64,000 nucleotides of DNA. It comes from M3007 sp964539805. GTDB taxonomy: Bacteria > Bacteroidota > Bacteroidia > Chitinophagales > Saprospiraceae. Under the pieces are notes generated by a model. It saw only the letters and a program-made list of their open reading frames with translations, did not search any database and was not told the origin of the DNA. This document shows, in pieces, positions 49,530 to 58,400 of this stretch. The number at the start of each line of letters is the position of its first letter. Positions within the stretch are counted from its first letter, which is position 1. The stretch lies in NCBI GenBank assembly GCA_964539805.1, contig CAZIKN010000017.1, positions 1-64,000 of the forward strand, read 5' to 3'. The translations under genes and the position numbers were made by a program.

Positions 49530-50515
49530 AAAGCGCCTGTTAGCTCAAGGCTGGGCCCCAAATTTACTTTGTTCCGCAGGACGGGCTGGCCATAGCCTAT
49601 ACCTACCTGAATCTTTGATTCTCCCATGTTGGCATAAAAGCCCAATTCCAAATTGGCTATCCCGTTGGTTCCCGCTCCGGTACCGAACCAGTATTTTTGG
49701 CGGTAATGCGCCCTAAAATTGGCATCAAGGCTAAATGGACTGCCCGGCAACAAGGTGCCATAAGTCAATCCCGGTGTCATTCTTAACCATATAGAAGGCT
49801 CCAGCGTCCACACTGTCTCATCTCCACTTGCGCTGAGGTCATACGCTCCCCGCCGGATAAACCATCCGCAGTGAACATTGAAATGTTGAATACGTTGGGT
49901 TTTGAACAAAGGTGCTTTGTTATTGGGTTCGCCTGATTGGTACACGTTGAGTGAAAAGGTTTGAGGCACGCTGGCTCCAACATAAAACTTATCGCTGTTG
50001 CGGTACATCACCCCAAAAGCAAAATCAAAATAGCCGCGTTGGTTGTTGTTGGCCAGAACAGGGTCTGTCAGGTCACCGCGCAATTTTCCAATATTCAAGT
50101 TGGACCAGATGAATCCCGGGCTGATGCCGATGTGCAATACCTTTCCGCGTGAATACCCCAAAGGAAAATAGTAGGAATAATTGCCATAAAACCCGTAAGT
50201 GCCCAAAGCATCTGTTTGATCACCAAAAGCGGTCACCCCAATTTTATGGTGTGGTAAGCCACGAGGTCGTTCGGGGCAGTATTCTGCCGAGGCAAAATAA
50301 AACAAAGGCGCACCTTCAAGCCCAAGCCATTGGGCTCTTGAGCCTACATTAATTACCGTTGGTTTGGTATTGCTGGTCAAATAATGCGCCCGATCAATGG
50401 CTGCCGGATTCACAAACTGCCAATTGTTGCGGTAAAACAGCGTGAAAGGTGTTTGTTGAGCCTTTGCCGTGTTGGCCCCAATGGCAAGGATTAGCAGGAA
50501 GAAAAACTGCCGCAT
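49517..50515 (-). CDS. PorP/SprF family T9SS-associated outer membrane protein
   Basis: A 332-aa outer-membrane beta-barrel protein. Signal peptide MRQFFFLLILAIGANTAKAQ, then the family signature: FTLFYRNNWQFVNPAAIDRA, TVINVGSRAQWLGLEGAP, and GISPGFIWSNLNIGKLRGDL. PorP/SprF proteins associate with type IX secretion, and SprF-like members are needed for secretion of some proteins with CHU_C (type B) sorting domains, four of which are encoded nearby. It lies 6 bp downstream of the caspase-like gene on the same strand, so the two form an operon. Confidence 0.9.
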   Translation of the reverse strand: MRQFFFLLILAIGANTAKAQQTPFTLFYRNNWQFVNPAAIDRAHYLTSNTKPTVINVGSRAQWLGLEGAPLFYFASAEYCPERPRGLPHHKIGVTAFGDQTDALGTYGFYGNYSYYFPLGYSRGKVLHIGISPGFIWSNLNIGKLRGDLTDPVLANNNQRGYFDFAFGVMYRNSDKFYVGASVPQTFSLNVYQSGEPNNKAPLFKTQRIQHFNVHCGWFIRRGAYDLSASGDETVWTLEPSIWLRMTPGLTYGTLLPGSPFSLDANFRAHYRQKYWFGTGAGTNGIANLELGFYANMGESKIQVGIGYGQPVLRNKVNLGPSLELTGAFYMD

Positions 50516-50521
50516 GGTGTT

Positions 50522-53242
50522 TTACTGTTTTTTATAGTGAAAAATAGTGACGTAATCTTTCATAGGTTCTTTCATCTCCATAACCGGAGTTTGGCTTTTA
50601 TTGGAAACCTTACTCCTGACCAAATCGGGCACCCTTACGCGCAGGAATTGATGTAATTCCTGTACGCTGATAAAGCCATCTTTCCGCCTTTCGTCCTTTG
50701 GATCCAGAGGGTTATGGCCCATATCGGCACTCAGGCTGGAGCCATTTTGCAGTATGACATTTTGACCGGAGAATGCCTCGATGAGTGCTTTTGTAAAGGC
50801 GCCATTCTGCCACCGCTCATCTTCATAGGACAGCTCTGTGCTGTCACATGAGGCAAACACTGCTGCTCCTGTTGTAATAAGGCTTGCTTCTCGCTGCCGT
50901 CTCGGAAGGTTGGGGTCATTGGGGGTTTCGCGGGAACCATCCACCCCGCTGCCGCTATGGCAAGCATCCATAAAAACAAATTTTTTGCACTTCAAAGGAT
51001 TGATATATCCCCTTATCATTTCCTCAAGGTTTACGGTGGTTTCGGAATTGGGGAGCGTATGGTCAAAATCAGAAGGCACCAAGCCCAAAGCGTTGTCATC
51101 GGCTCTGATCAAGCCGTGCCCGGCCACGAATATCATGACATAGTCATCGGGTTTTATGTTCTTGGCTTTTATTTGCATGCGCTGAAAAGCCTTGAGGATT
51201 TCCCTTTTTCTGGTATTGGTTTCTAAGCACAAGGTATCCAGCTCAATCCGGTTGAAGTATTCACGGTTTTCAGGGCTGTTCAGAGTAAGGGCAAAGTCAC
51301 GGGCATCCTTTGGTGGAAACACAAGGCCATGACCGGGGACCCCAATGGACAAAACATACAGATTAGGCTTTTCCGGGGTATAGTCAATAATTAAGGTATC
51401 ACTGGTCCCGTTCTCGAAGGTAATATAGAACTCATTGCGCCCGGGATCCAACTGGAGCGTGTATTCCAGGTTGTATTCAAAGCGGTTGGTTTTTTGTACC
51501 TTGTCTATCTTGGTCAGTGCTCTTTCATCTTTTAATATTTTGCCGTTGTTTACTTTTTGGAAATCGTTGGACTTGATCTCGCCATTCTGTGAAAAGCCCT
51601 TTGCCTTGATAACCTGTTCCTTTTTTTGGGCTACTACTACACGGCTGCCGCTTTGTGAGGGATCAGGGTCTGTGATGATGATATTTTGGGCAAAAACAGG
51701 CGCGGCTTTCTCTGGCACCCCTTCAAAACTGTATGGTACCCTCAGATAGGGCTGCCCTCCTATCTCGGCAATGATCTCAATATTGATTTTGGGGATCTTG
51801 ATATTTTTTTCTGCCTTGACGGAAAAGGTAAAATCAGTGCCTTCCCCTGCTGGCATGAAGCCCAGGTTATGAACAGTCTGTTGTATATATACACCGGGGA
51901 CAGGGTTAATAACCACTATTTTTAAAGTGCCCTCCTGTACAGGGGCCTCGCTTTTTTCTGAGTTGCTGACTTTGATGCGAATGGTAGCGCGTTCTCCCGC
52001 TGACAGGTAGCCATCGTGGCTCTCATCATCAAACATCAGGTCTGTGTATTCCAATTGTGGCACTCCCCTGCTTTTGGGGAGCCGCTCTGTATCCTGCATA
52101 CACATAAGTCTTATGGCATTGTTTCTGTTATCCCTGCTCAGGTTGGTGCCCGCCATGAGGTAGGTATTTTTTTTGAGGTAGATTAATTTTTGTACCTCAA
52201 AATTGTCCATAGGCAGGTAATATACTTGGTCATCGAGGTTGGGCTTTTCATCATTATCATACAGTTCCACTACTGATAGGCGTTTGGATTTCGGCCATTT
52301 GACGACCAATAGTTTTTTGCCGCCGGGTGTTTTTTGAATGGCAGAGGCATAGTCATTGCCGTCAATGCTCAAAGCCGGATATTCTTCTGTGTTTCCAGTG
52401 GGCGATACCTTAGCCCACCAGCTGTCGCTTCCAACAGAGGTGCCCCATGCTGCGCCACCAATAAGGAGCTCGCCCCGTTCTGTCACACTCATGCTGTGAA
52501 TCTGTTGGCCGCTCTTACCTTGAATCACCGCCTGGCCTTTGAACATCCCATTGGCATCCAACTGGAAGGCCACGATATCCCCTTTTCGGGTCATGCCTTT
52601 TGATTTGCTGGCATACGCACATATCCATGCTGTATTTTTGCCTTTTTCGGTCCCAATGATTTTATCTACCATGCCATCACCAACGGGCCGCACTTCTTCC
52701 AGGCGATTGTCATCCACCTTAAATACCCACATTTCATTGTCCACAAACTTGTCGCTATGCCCCACGATAATACCATTATGGCCGAGCCACTCTATTTTTT
52801 CAAAACGATCATCACCTTCACTGCCTCTTGTTTCAGCGTGCATGATGGCACCATCTGCCTCCACGCGCAGCAGCCAAGCCTGTTGTTTTTCGTTTTGGGT
52901 CTCTTGATACCCCACAAGGTAAAAGGTTTCATCGCCCGCATACGCCACACCGGTTAGTGCGTTGTCCCGTATAGTTTCATAAGACTTATAGGTTATACGT
53001 TGCCCATTGAGCGAATTCAGCAATAAGAAAAACCCCCTTTTCTCTCCTTTTTCCCCTACAGAAACGCCTACCACAGCGATGCGACCGTCAGTCAGGTACA
53101 ACAGGTCATGCATGGTTTCTGACACCCCGAGTTGATATGTGCTATCCCATGACTTTTCCCATTGGTTCTCCACGGTTGCATTACCCTGTGCCATACAGGT
53201 CAAGCCATGTAAAAAAGATAAAAAGATAATAATATGCTTCAT
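50522..53242 (-). CDS. Exported caspase-fold (peptidase C14) protein with propeller-like N-terminus
   Basis: A 906-aa exported protein (signal peptide MKHIIIFLSFLHGLTCMAQ). Residues about 25-390 form beta-propeller-like repeats (FLLLNSLNGQ, ERGELLIGGAAWG, FYLVGYQETQ). A CARDB/Ig-like domain follows (about 400-520, SAGERATIRIKVSNSEKSEA), then a linker, then a C14 caspase domain (about 625-900). Catalytic His709 lies in MIFVAGHGL and Cys761 in FVFMDACHSGSG, both intact; SCDSTELSYEDERWQNGAFT follows. Bacterial exported caspase-fold proteins of this layout are found in Bacteroidota, but targets are unknown. It is first in an operon with the PorP/SprF gene, suggesting an envelope or surface role. 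Confidence 0.88.
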   Translation of the reverse strand: MKHIIIFLSFLHGLTCMAQGNATVENQWEKSWDSTYQLGVSETMHDLLYLTDGRIAVVGVSVGEKGEKRGFFLLLNSLNGQRITYKSYETIRDNALTGVAYAGDETFYLVGYQETQNEKQQAWLLRVEADGAIMHAETRGSEGDDRFEKIEWLGHNGIIVGHSDKFVDNEMWVFKVDDNRLEEVRPVGDGMVDKIIGTEKGKNTAWICAYASKSKGMTRKGDIVAFQLDANGMFKGQAVIQGKSGQQIHSMSVTERGELLIGGAAWGTSVGSDSWWAKVSPTGNTEEYPALSIDGNDYASAIQKTPGGKKLLVVKWPKSKRLSVVELYDNDEKPNLDDQVYYLPMDNFEVQKLIYLKKNTYLMAGTNLSRDNRNNAIRLMCMQDTERLPKSRGVPQLEYTDLMFDDESHDGYLSAGERATIRIKVSNSEKSEAPVQEGTLKIVVINPVPGVYIQQTVHNLGFMPAGEGTDFTFSVKAEKNIKIPKINIEIIAEIGGQPYLRVPYSFEGVPEKAAPVFAQNIIITDPDPSQSGSRVVVAQKKEQVIKAKGFSQNGEIKSNDFQKVNNGKILKDERALTKIDKVQKTNRFEYNLEYTLQLDPGRNEFYITFENGTSDTLIIDYTPEKPNLYVLSIGVPGHGLVFPPKDARDFALTLNSPENREYFNRIELDTLCLETNTRKREILKAFQRMQIKAKNIKPDDYVMIFVAGHGLIRADDNALGLVPSDFDHTLPNSETTVNLEEMIRGYINPLKCKKFVFMDACHSGSGVDGSRETPNDPNLPRRQREASLITTGAAVFASCDSTELSYEDERWQNGAFTKALIEAFSGQNVILQNGSSLSADMGHNPLDPKDERRKDGFISVQELHQFLRVRVPDLVRSKVSNKSQTPVMEMKEPMKDYVTIFHYKKQ

Positions 53243-53261
53243 GACGGTGTTTTTTGTTGGA

Positions 53262-53367
53262 TTATACCAGGATTTAAGTGATTTTGAAGATTACCAGGAT
53301 TGATTTACCTGATTTTTAAGGATTTATAGACGCGAGTAGTCTCAAAATCACTTTGCGTTGACTATAT
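53262..53367 (+). repeat. ~105-bp degenerate interspersed repeat, copy R2
   Basis: Begins TTATACCAGGATTTAAGTG and ends CACTTTGCGTTGACTATATA. Both ends match R1 (11264-11370) and R3 (61290-61384, minus). It fills most of the gap between the caspase gene start and the 53393 gene. Confidence 0.65.
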
Positions 53368-53392
53368 ATGCGAGAAATATGTCTTCTGTTTC

Positions 53393-54010
53393 TTATTCCT
53401 GTATCGTCACATCGCGTTGTACTTGCACCGCAATGATTTTTTTAGCTTCTATGGTTATGTCTTTGCCTTTGATGGGCATGCCCACGAAGATGAGCAATAT
53501 GGCCACCGTAATAAGTTTGGGTGCCAATAGGCCCAACAAGGCAAAGCCGGTAGCAGTCAGGCTTAGCGACAATAGCCAGGCCAAAGCCCTCCTGTCACGC
53601 CCGTAATACTCTACCATAGGGCCTTTTACGGGTACTCTTGTGCCATCAACTGCCTCTATGTTTAAGGCTTCAAAACTAATTTTCCCGGGACGCCCAAATA
53701 TTCCGGCCCTCTTTACCTCCCTCACCTTACCCTCCGCATATCGGCCTGCGTTGACTAAGGTTTTTCCATTTACCACAACAGGCTTTAGCACAAACAACAC
53801 CACAATATCTCCTTTATGGGCTTTATTCGAGGCAATATCTTCCGTCACTTCCAAGGTCACTGGCGTTCCTTCTGGCAAAACAATACCTGTAGCCTTTACT
53901 TGTATAGGGACTGTACCGCTATTAGGTGTGTCTTCTGTAATATAAGCCCGCATTGACATCGCTATGAACATAAAGCAAAAGAGAAGTCCGCCTTTCCACA
54001 AAATGCCCAT
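53393..54010 (-). CDS. Membrane-anchored member of the small exported family (copy 3)
   Basis: A 205-aa protein when started at MGILWKGGLLFCFMF (54010); the frame extends to 54094, but this Met gives a leader-like helix. The family core is present: LPEGTPVTLEVTEDI, KGDIVVLFVLKPVVVNGK, GRYAEGKVREV, GKISFEALNIEAVDGTRV. It differs from the other copies by two hydrophobic helices (ALAWLLSLSLTATGFALLGL and KLITVAILLIFVGMP) and a charged tail. Topology suggests the beta domain is periplasmic with a C-terminal membrane anchor. It is divergent from copy 4, with a GGGTACC motif pointing the other way between them. Confidence 0.72.
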   Translation of the reverse strand: MGILWKGGLLFCFMFIAMSMRAYITEDTPNSGTVPIQVKATGIVLPEGTPVTLEVTEDIASNKAHKGDIVVLFVLKPVVVNGKTLVNAGRYAEGKVREVKRAGIFGRPGKISFEALNIEAVDGTRVPVKGPMVEYYGRDRRALAWLLSLSLTATGFALLGLLAPKLITVAILLIFVGMPIKGKDITIEAKKIIAVQVQRDVTIQE

Positions 54011-54137
54011 AAATGTACTGTTTGCAAAGTATAAAGTTAAATTCATCATGTAAAGGTCAACATTAAGTGGAAATGTGCCAATACATAGGCCCATTTCTGT
54101 TCAATAATTTTTTCAAAAAAATATTTTTCAAAAACAT

Positions 54138-54163
54138 GGGTACCTCCGAAAGCATTCCTCCAC
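54138..54163 (+). promoter_or_regulatory. GGGTACC-N15-CCAC bipartite motif (site B)
   Basis: GGGTACC at 54138-54144, 15 bases, CCAC at 54160-54163, continuing CTATAGGCAAACA. It lies 58 bases upstream of the 54222 ATG. Between the halves the sequence is unlike sites A and C, so the match is not simply due to recent duplication. Confidence 0.6.
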
Positions 54164-54221
54164 CTATAGGCAAACAAGTCAATCAAACATCATTTACATC
54201 ACACACATCAACATTTTAGTC

Positions 54222-54683
54222 ATGAAAAATATCGTTTTTGCCCTCGTTACTTTGTTCTCTTGCTCTTTTAGCAACAACATCAATGCTGCAAACAACACAG
54301 CCCTTGTTATCATCAACAAGACCTTGCCTGCCGGCACCTTAGTTATCCTTGAAAGTTCCGAACGCATTGACTCTGATGCCGCTACCGTTGGCAAAACTGT
54401 GGTTTTCCGCGTTCGAACCAATGTTGTCGTTGACGGGAAAGTAGTAATTGCCACAGGAGCCATCGCCCTTGGTCGTGTTAAAAACATCCGTAAGGCTACC
54501 TATAACAATAAGGAAGAAATCACTTTGGAACTGCTTTATGCGCAAGCAGTTGACGGCCAACAAATACCCCTGAATGGAACAGAACAAACCTACAAAGGCC
54601 AATTTCCGGGCGAAAGTGTAAGCGTAGAGCCTGGCCAAATGATAACGGCCACCGTTATGAACAACACAGAAATCAATTTCTAA
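54222..54683 (+). CDS. Small exported protein of the VGxxVxFxVRTNV family (copy 4)
   Basis: A 153-aa protein with signal peptide (MKNIVFALVTLFSCSFSNNINA). Core: LPAGTLVILESSERI, VGKTVVFRVRTNVVVDGKVV, GAIALGRVKNI, AQAVDGQQIPLNGTEQTYKG, QFPGESVSVEPG. It is closest to copies 1 and 6, sharing the KGQFPG segment. It is preceded by site B and followed by a strong terminator, so it forms its own transcription unit. Function unknown; a soluble periplasmic or surface role is inferred. Confidence 0.75.
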   Translation: MKNIVFALVTLFSCSFSNNINAANNTALVIINKTLPAGTLVILESSERIDSDAATVGKTVVFRVRTNVVVDGKVVIATGAIALGRVKNIRKATYNNKEEITLELLYAQAVDGQQIPLNGTEQTYKGQFPGESVSVEPGQMITATVMNNTEINF

Positions 54684-54703
54684 ACACAGGTAACCCAACC
54701 CAT

Positions 54704-54743
54704 GCAGCATGACTCAGGCTTTCTGTTCATGCTGCTTTTTTTT
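54704..54743 (+). terminator. Intrinsic terminator after copy 4
   Basis: Perfect 9-bp stem GCAGCATGA / TCATGCTGC with a 14-base loop and eight T, 21 bases past the stop codon. Confidence 0.88.
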
Positions 54744-54786
54744 CGCCATATCCCTCTAATTTTTCATTAATCATTTTTACTCCGCC

Positions 54787-55227
54787 ATGATCCGCCTCGC
54801 CCTTTTGTCCGCCCTTTTTTACCTATCCCTGATCTCTTTAAAGGCTCAAACGATGGATAGCTATCAGGAACCACTGCCATTGGCTAAAATCAGTTTGGCC
54901 TTAGCCGGGCTGCCCAATGATACTATAGCCGCAGGAGATCGCTTGTTTTTTACCGTGGAAGAGGACGTTCTTTGTGATGGTCATTTATACATCGCAGCAG
55001 GTGCGCGGGCAGCAGGCACGGTCATGATGCTCGAACGTGAAGACTGCGGCCTCTACCTTGTGGTCTTTCCCCAATCCGTCCAGACTGTTTCCGGCGACAT
55101 ACAACATTTTGATCCGGACATTGCCCATCTGCACGTGGAATATGAGCAACCGTACAATACATTCACGGTACCACTGCCCGCGCATATCCGGCCCGATATA
55201 CCCTTGTATTCAGAGCAAAGCAGGTAA
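54787..55227 (+). CDS. Small exported protein, divergent possible member of the same family (copy 7?)
   Basis: A 146-aa protein with signal peptide (MIRLALLSALFYLSLISLKAQ). The middle keeps only the general layout of the family: AAGDRLFFTVEEDVLCDGHL and IAAGARAAGTVMMLE align with the VG-V-F-V-V-GKV and GA-A-G-V segments, but the AVDGQ and KGQFPG parts are not recognisable. It stands behind the terminator of copy 4 with no GGGTACC motif. Function unknown, and family membership is tentative. Confidence 0.65.
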   Translation: MIRLALLSALFYLSLISLKAQTMDSYQEPLPLAKISLALAGLPNDTIAAGDRLFFTVEEDVLCDGHLYIAAGARAAGTVMMLEREDCGLYLVVFPQSVQTVSGDIQHFDPDIAHLHVEYEQPYNTFTVPLPAHIRPDIPLYSEQSR

Positions 55228-55247
55228 AAATATAAAAATAATGTACA

Positions 55248-55357
55248 GAGGCTGTATCACCAGCCAAAAATAGAGATTGGCTAAGGAATAAAATTTGATT
55301 TTTTACTCATACGATGACTTCGAGAGTCATCGTATGAGTAAAAAATCAAATTTTATT
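55248..55357. mobile_element. MITE-like element with REP-like palindrome, left end intact
   Basis: Starts GAGGCTGTATCA, then the AAAATAGAGATTGGCTAAGG flank shared with 24956-25082. A palindrome with 33-bp arms follows (55287-55319 / 55325-55357), whose core is standard and whose outer arm AATAAAATTTGATTTTTTAC is very close to that of the 24975 copy. The right GATACAGCC end is absent, so the copy is truncated. Confidence 0.65.
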
Positions 55358-55402
55358 TTGTTCATTTTTCTTCAAGCATTAAGGTTTGTTGCGCCTTAAA
55401 GC

Positions 55403-55440
55403 GTGGTATCGAAAATCTATCCAAATTTTTTCGATACCAC
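55403..55440. promoter_or_regulatory. Hairpin in the leader of the S74 adhesin gene
   Basis: Perfect 13-bp arms GTGGTATCGAAAA / TTTTCGATACCAC with a 12-base loop, 60 bases before the ATG at 55500. It is unrelated to the REP core. It could be an operator or an RNA structure; a T-run after it is lacking. Confidence 0.45.
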
Positions 55441-55499
55441 TCACGCCAATTTTCTTTCTTTGCTTTTTAAATTTTCCAATATTTCAATACCACCGCGTC

Positions 55500-58400
55500 A
55501 TGAAGCAAGTTTTCGTTTTTACCATTTTGTTTTGTTTTTTTAATGCACGCCTTTGGGCCCAGATACCGCAATCCTTTCAATATCAGGCCATAGCCCGCGA
55601 TAAAGATCAAAAACCCCTCGCAGGGGCCACTCTGGAGGTAGAAGTAAAAATTCTTCGCAACGGCACCGAAGTGTTCTCCGAGACCCACGGCGATGTAAAG
55701 ACCGCCCCAACCGGCCTTTTTGTTTTGGCCGTCGGCAGTAAGGAGCCCGCCGACTTCAGCACCATCAACTGGGCATTGAGCGGCTACTCGCTCAAGGTCA
55801 GCACCACTGGTGCTTTGGTGCTTGATCTGCCGCCCTCCCCCATCCTTTCCGTACCCTACGCCCTTATGGCCGAAGAAGTGCGTACCGAAAAACAGCAGCT
55901 CACCCTGAGCAATGGCAATGTGTTGTCCATCACGGGCGGCAATTCGGTCACTTTGCCCACGGGCGGGCAAAACCTGCAAGCGGGCCAGGGTATAGGTATA
56001 AGTAACAACACCATCACGAATACGGGCGACACCGACCCGACGGACGACCTGATCAAAACCTCCACCGCCGGAGGCGACGTGAGCGGCACTTTTTCGACCC
56101 TCTCTGTGGATCGGATAAAAGGCCGCCCCTTAGCGAGTGCCACGCCGCAAAACGGGCAGGTGCTGAAGTGGGATGCCGCCGCCGGGACCTGGAAGCCCGA
56201 CAACGACCTGAACACCGTCGGCTCCGGCAATACGGCCACCGCCGCGCCCATCCTCGGCGACGGCTCGGCGGGCAACCAAGTGCGGCTGGCTCCGGGAAAC
56301 GCGAGCGGGCAGGTGCTGAAATGGAATGGAACGACTTGGGGGCCTGCGGCGGATGAAACGGGTACTGGCGCAAGCAACACCTACGCTGCCGGCCCAGGCA
56401 TCAGCGTCACCGGCAGCAGCCCCAATTTCACCATCAACAACACAGGCGACACCAACGCTGCGGACGACCTGACGACGGCCACCAACTTTGGCGGCGACGT
56501 GAGTGGCACGTTCAACAACCTGCAAATCAATGCAAATGCTATAGGTGCCACCGAACTCGCCAACGGCGCAGTGACGGGGGCGAAAATCGCGCAGCAAAAC
56601 GCGACGGATGGGCAGGTGCTGAAATGGAATACCGCAAGCGGAACTTGGCTGCCGCAAAACGACATCGGCGGCGGCACGGGCGACGGCTGGGGCAGCCAAA
56701 CTGCTGTTACAGGCACCACGCTCACCGGGAACGGCTCCGCCACCAGCCCGCTCAACCTCGCTCCGCAGGGGGCCAGCAACGGACAGGTACTGAAATGGAA
56801 CGCCACCAACAGCACCTGGATACCAGCCCAAGACCTCAGTGCCAGCACCCTCGAAGACCTTTTGGACGTAACGACGACGGGCGTGATCAACGGCCAAGTG
56901 CTGCAGTGGAATGGCACGCAATGGGCGCCCACTTCGCCCAAAACGTACTCGGCGGGCGCGGGCATCACGATTGATGCCCAAAACAAAATCATCAACACCG
57001 CCCCGGATGTGCCGCTTTCGCTCCTCGGCGGCGGAGCAACGACTGTGACAGGCACCTACCCCAACCTCACCGTAACCACGCCCGCCGCAGCGGCTTACAC
57101 CGCCGGCCCAGGCATCACCGTCACCGGGAGCAGCCCCAATTTTACCATCAACAACACGGGCGACACCAACGCGGCGGACGACCTGACAAATGCCACCAAT
57201 TTCGGCGGCGACGTGAGCGGCACCTATAATAACCTGCAAATCGGAACCGATGTAATTGGCTCCAATGAGATCGCCAATGGAAGTGTAGGATCAGCCGAAA
57301 TAGCCGATGGTAGCATTGGAGCCATAAAAATTGCAGACGGCTCCATTAACAACAGCAAAATAGTGGATGGCACCCTTACGGGCTCCAAAATTGCACAGCA
57401 AGGAGCCGCCGATGGGCAGGTGCTGAAATGGGATGATGTTTTGAAAACTTGGAAACCTTCATCTGACAACGATGGGGGAAGTTTGGGGTGGAATTTGACA
57501 GGAAATGCGGGGACCGACCCGGCCACGAATTTCATTGGAACTACGGACGCGCAGCCAATTTCGTTTCGGGTGAATGATACGCTTCGGATGAAGTTGTGGG
57601 GGGACGGGCGGTTGGAACTTTTTAATAGGGTGGCAACAAATACTTTTGTGGGTCAGGGTGCTGGTCAATCCAACACAACAGGAAGATTTAACACAGCAAA
57701 CGGGGCTGATGCACTTTTCTCCAACACAATAGGGTTATCAAACACAGCACACGGGTATCGTGCACTTTTATCCAACACAACAGGGAACCAGAACACAGCA
57801 AACGGGGCTCTTGCACTTAAATCTAATACTGACGGGTACAATAACACAGCAAACGGGGCTTTTGCACTTGAATCAAACATTGACGGGTACAATAACACAG
57901 CAACCGGGGCTTTTGCACTTGAATCAAACATTGACGGGTACAATAACACAGCAAACGGGGCTTTTGCACTTAAATCTAACACTACAGGGGAAAGTAACAC
58001 AGCAACCGGAATTAATGCACTTCTATCCAACACAACCGGGAGAAGTAACACAGCAAATGGAGTTCAGGCACTTAGCTACAACATAACCGGGAACCGGAAC
58101 ACAGCAAACGGGGCTTTTGCACTTAACATCAACACTACCGGGGACAATAACACAGCGAACGGATATGATGCACTTTACTCAAACACAACCGGGGACAATA
58201 ACACAGCGAACGGATATGATGCACTTTACTCAAACACAACCGGGAACAGGAATACGGCAAACGGATATCTAGCACTTCGCTCAAACAAAACAGGAAACTC
58301 TAACGTTGCCTTCGGAGCTCATGCCCTTTACAGCAACACCGCAAGCAGCAATCTGGTGGCGGTGGGGGATAGTGCGCTGTACTCAAATACAGGCGGGGTG

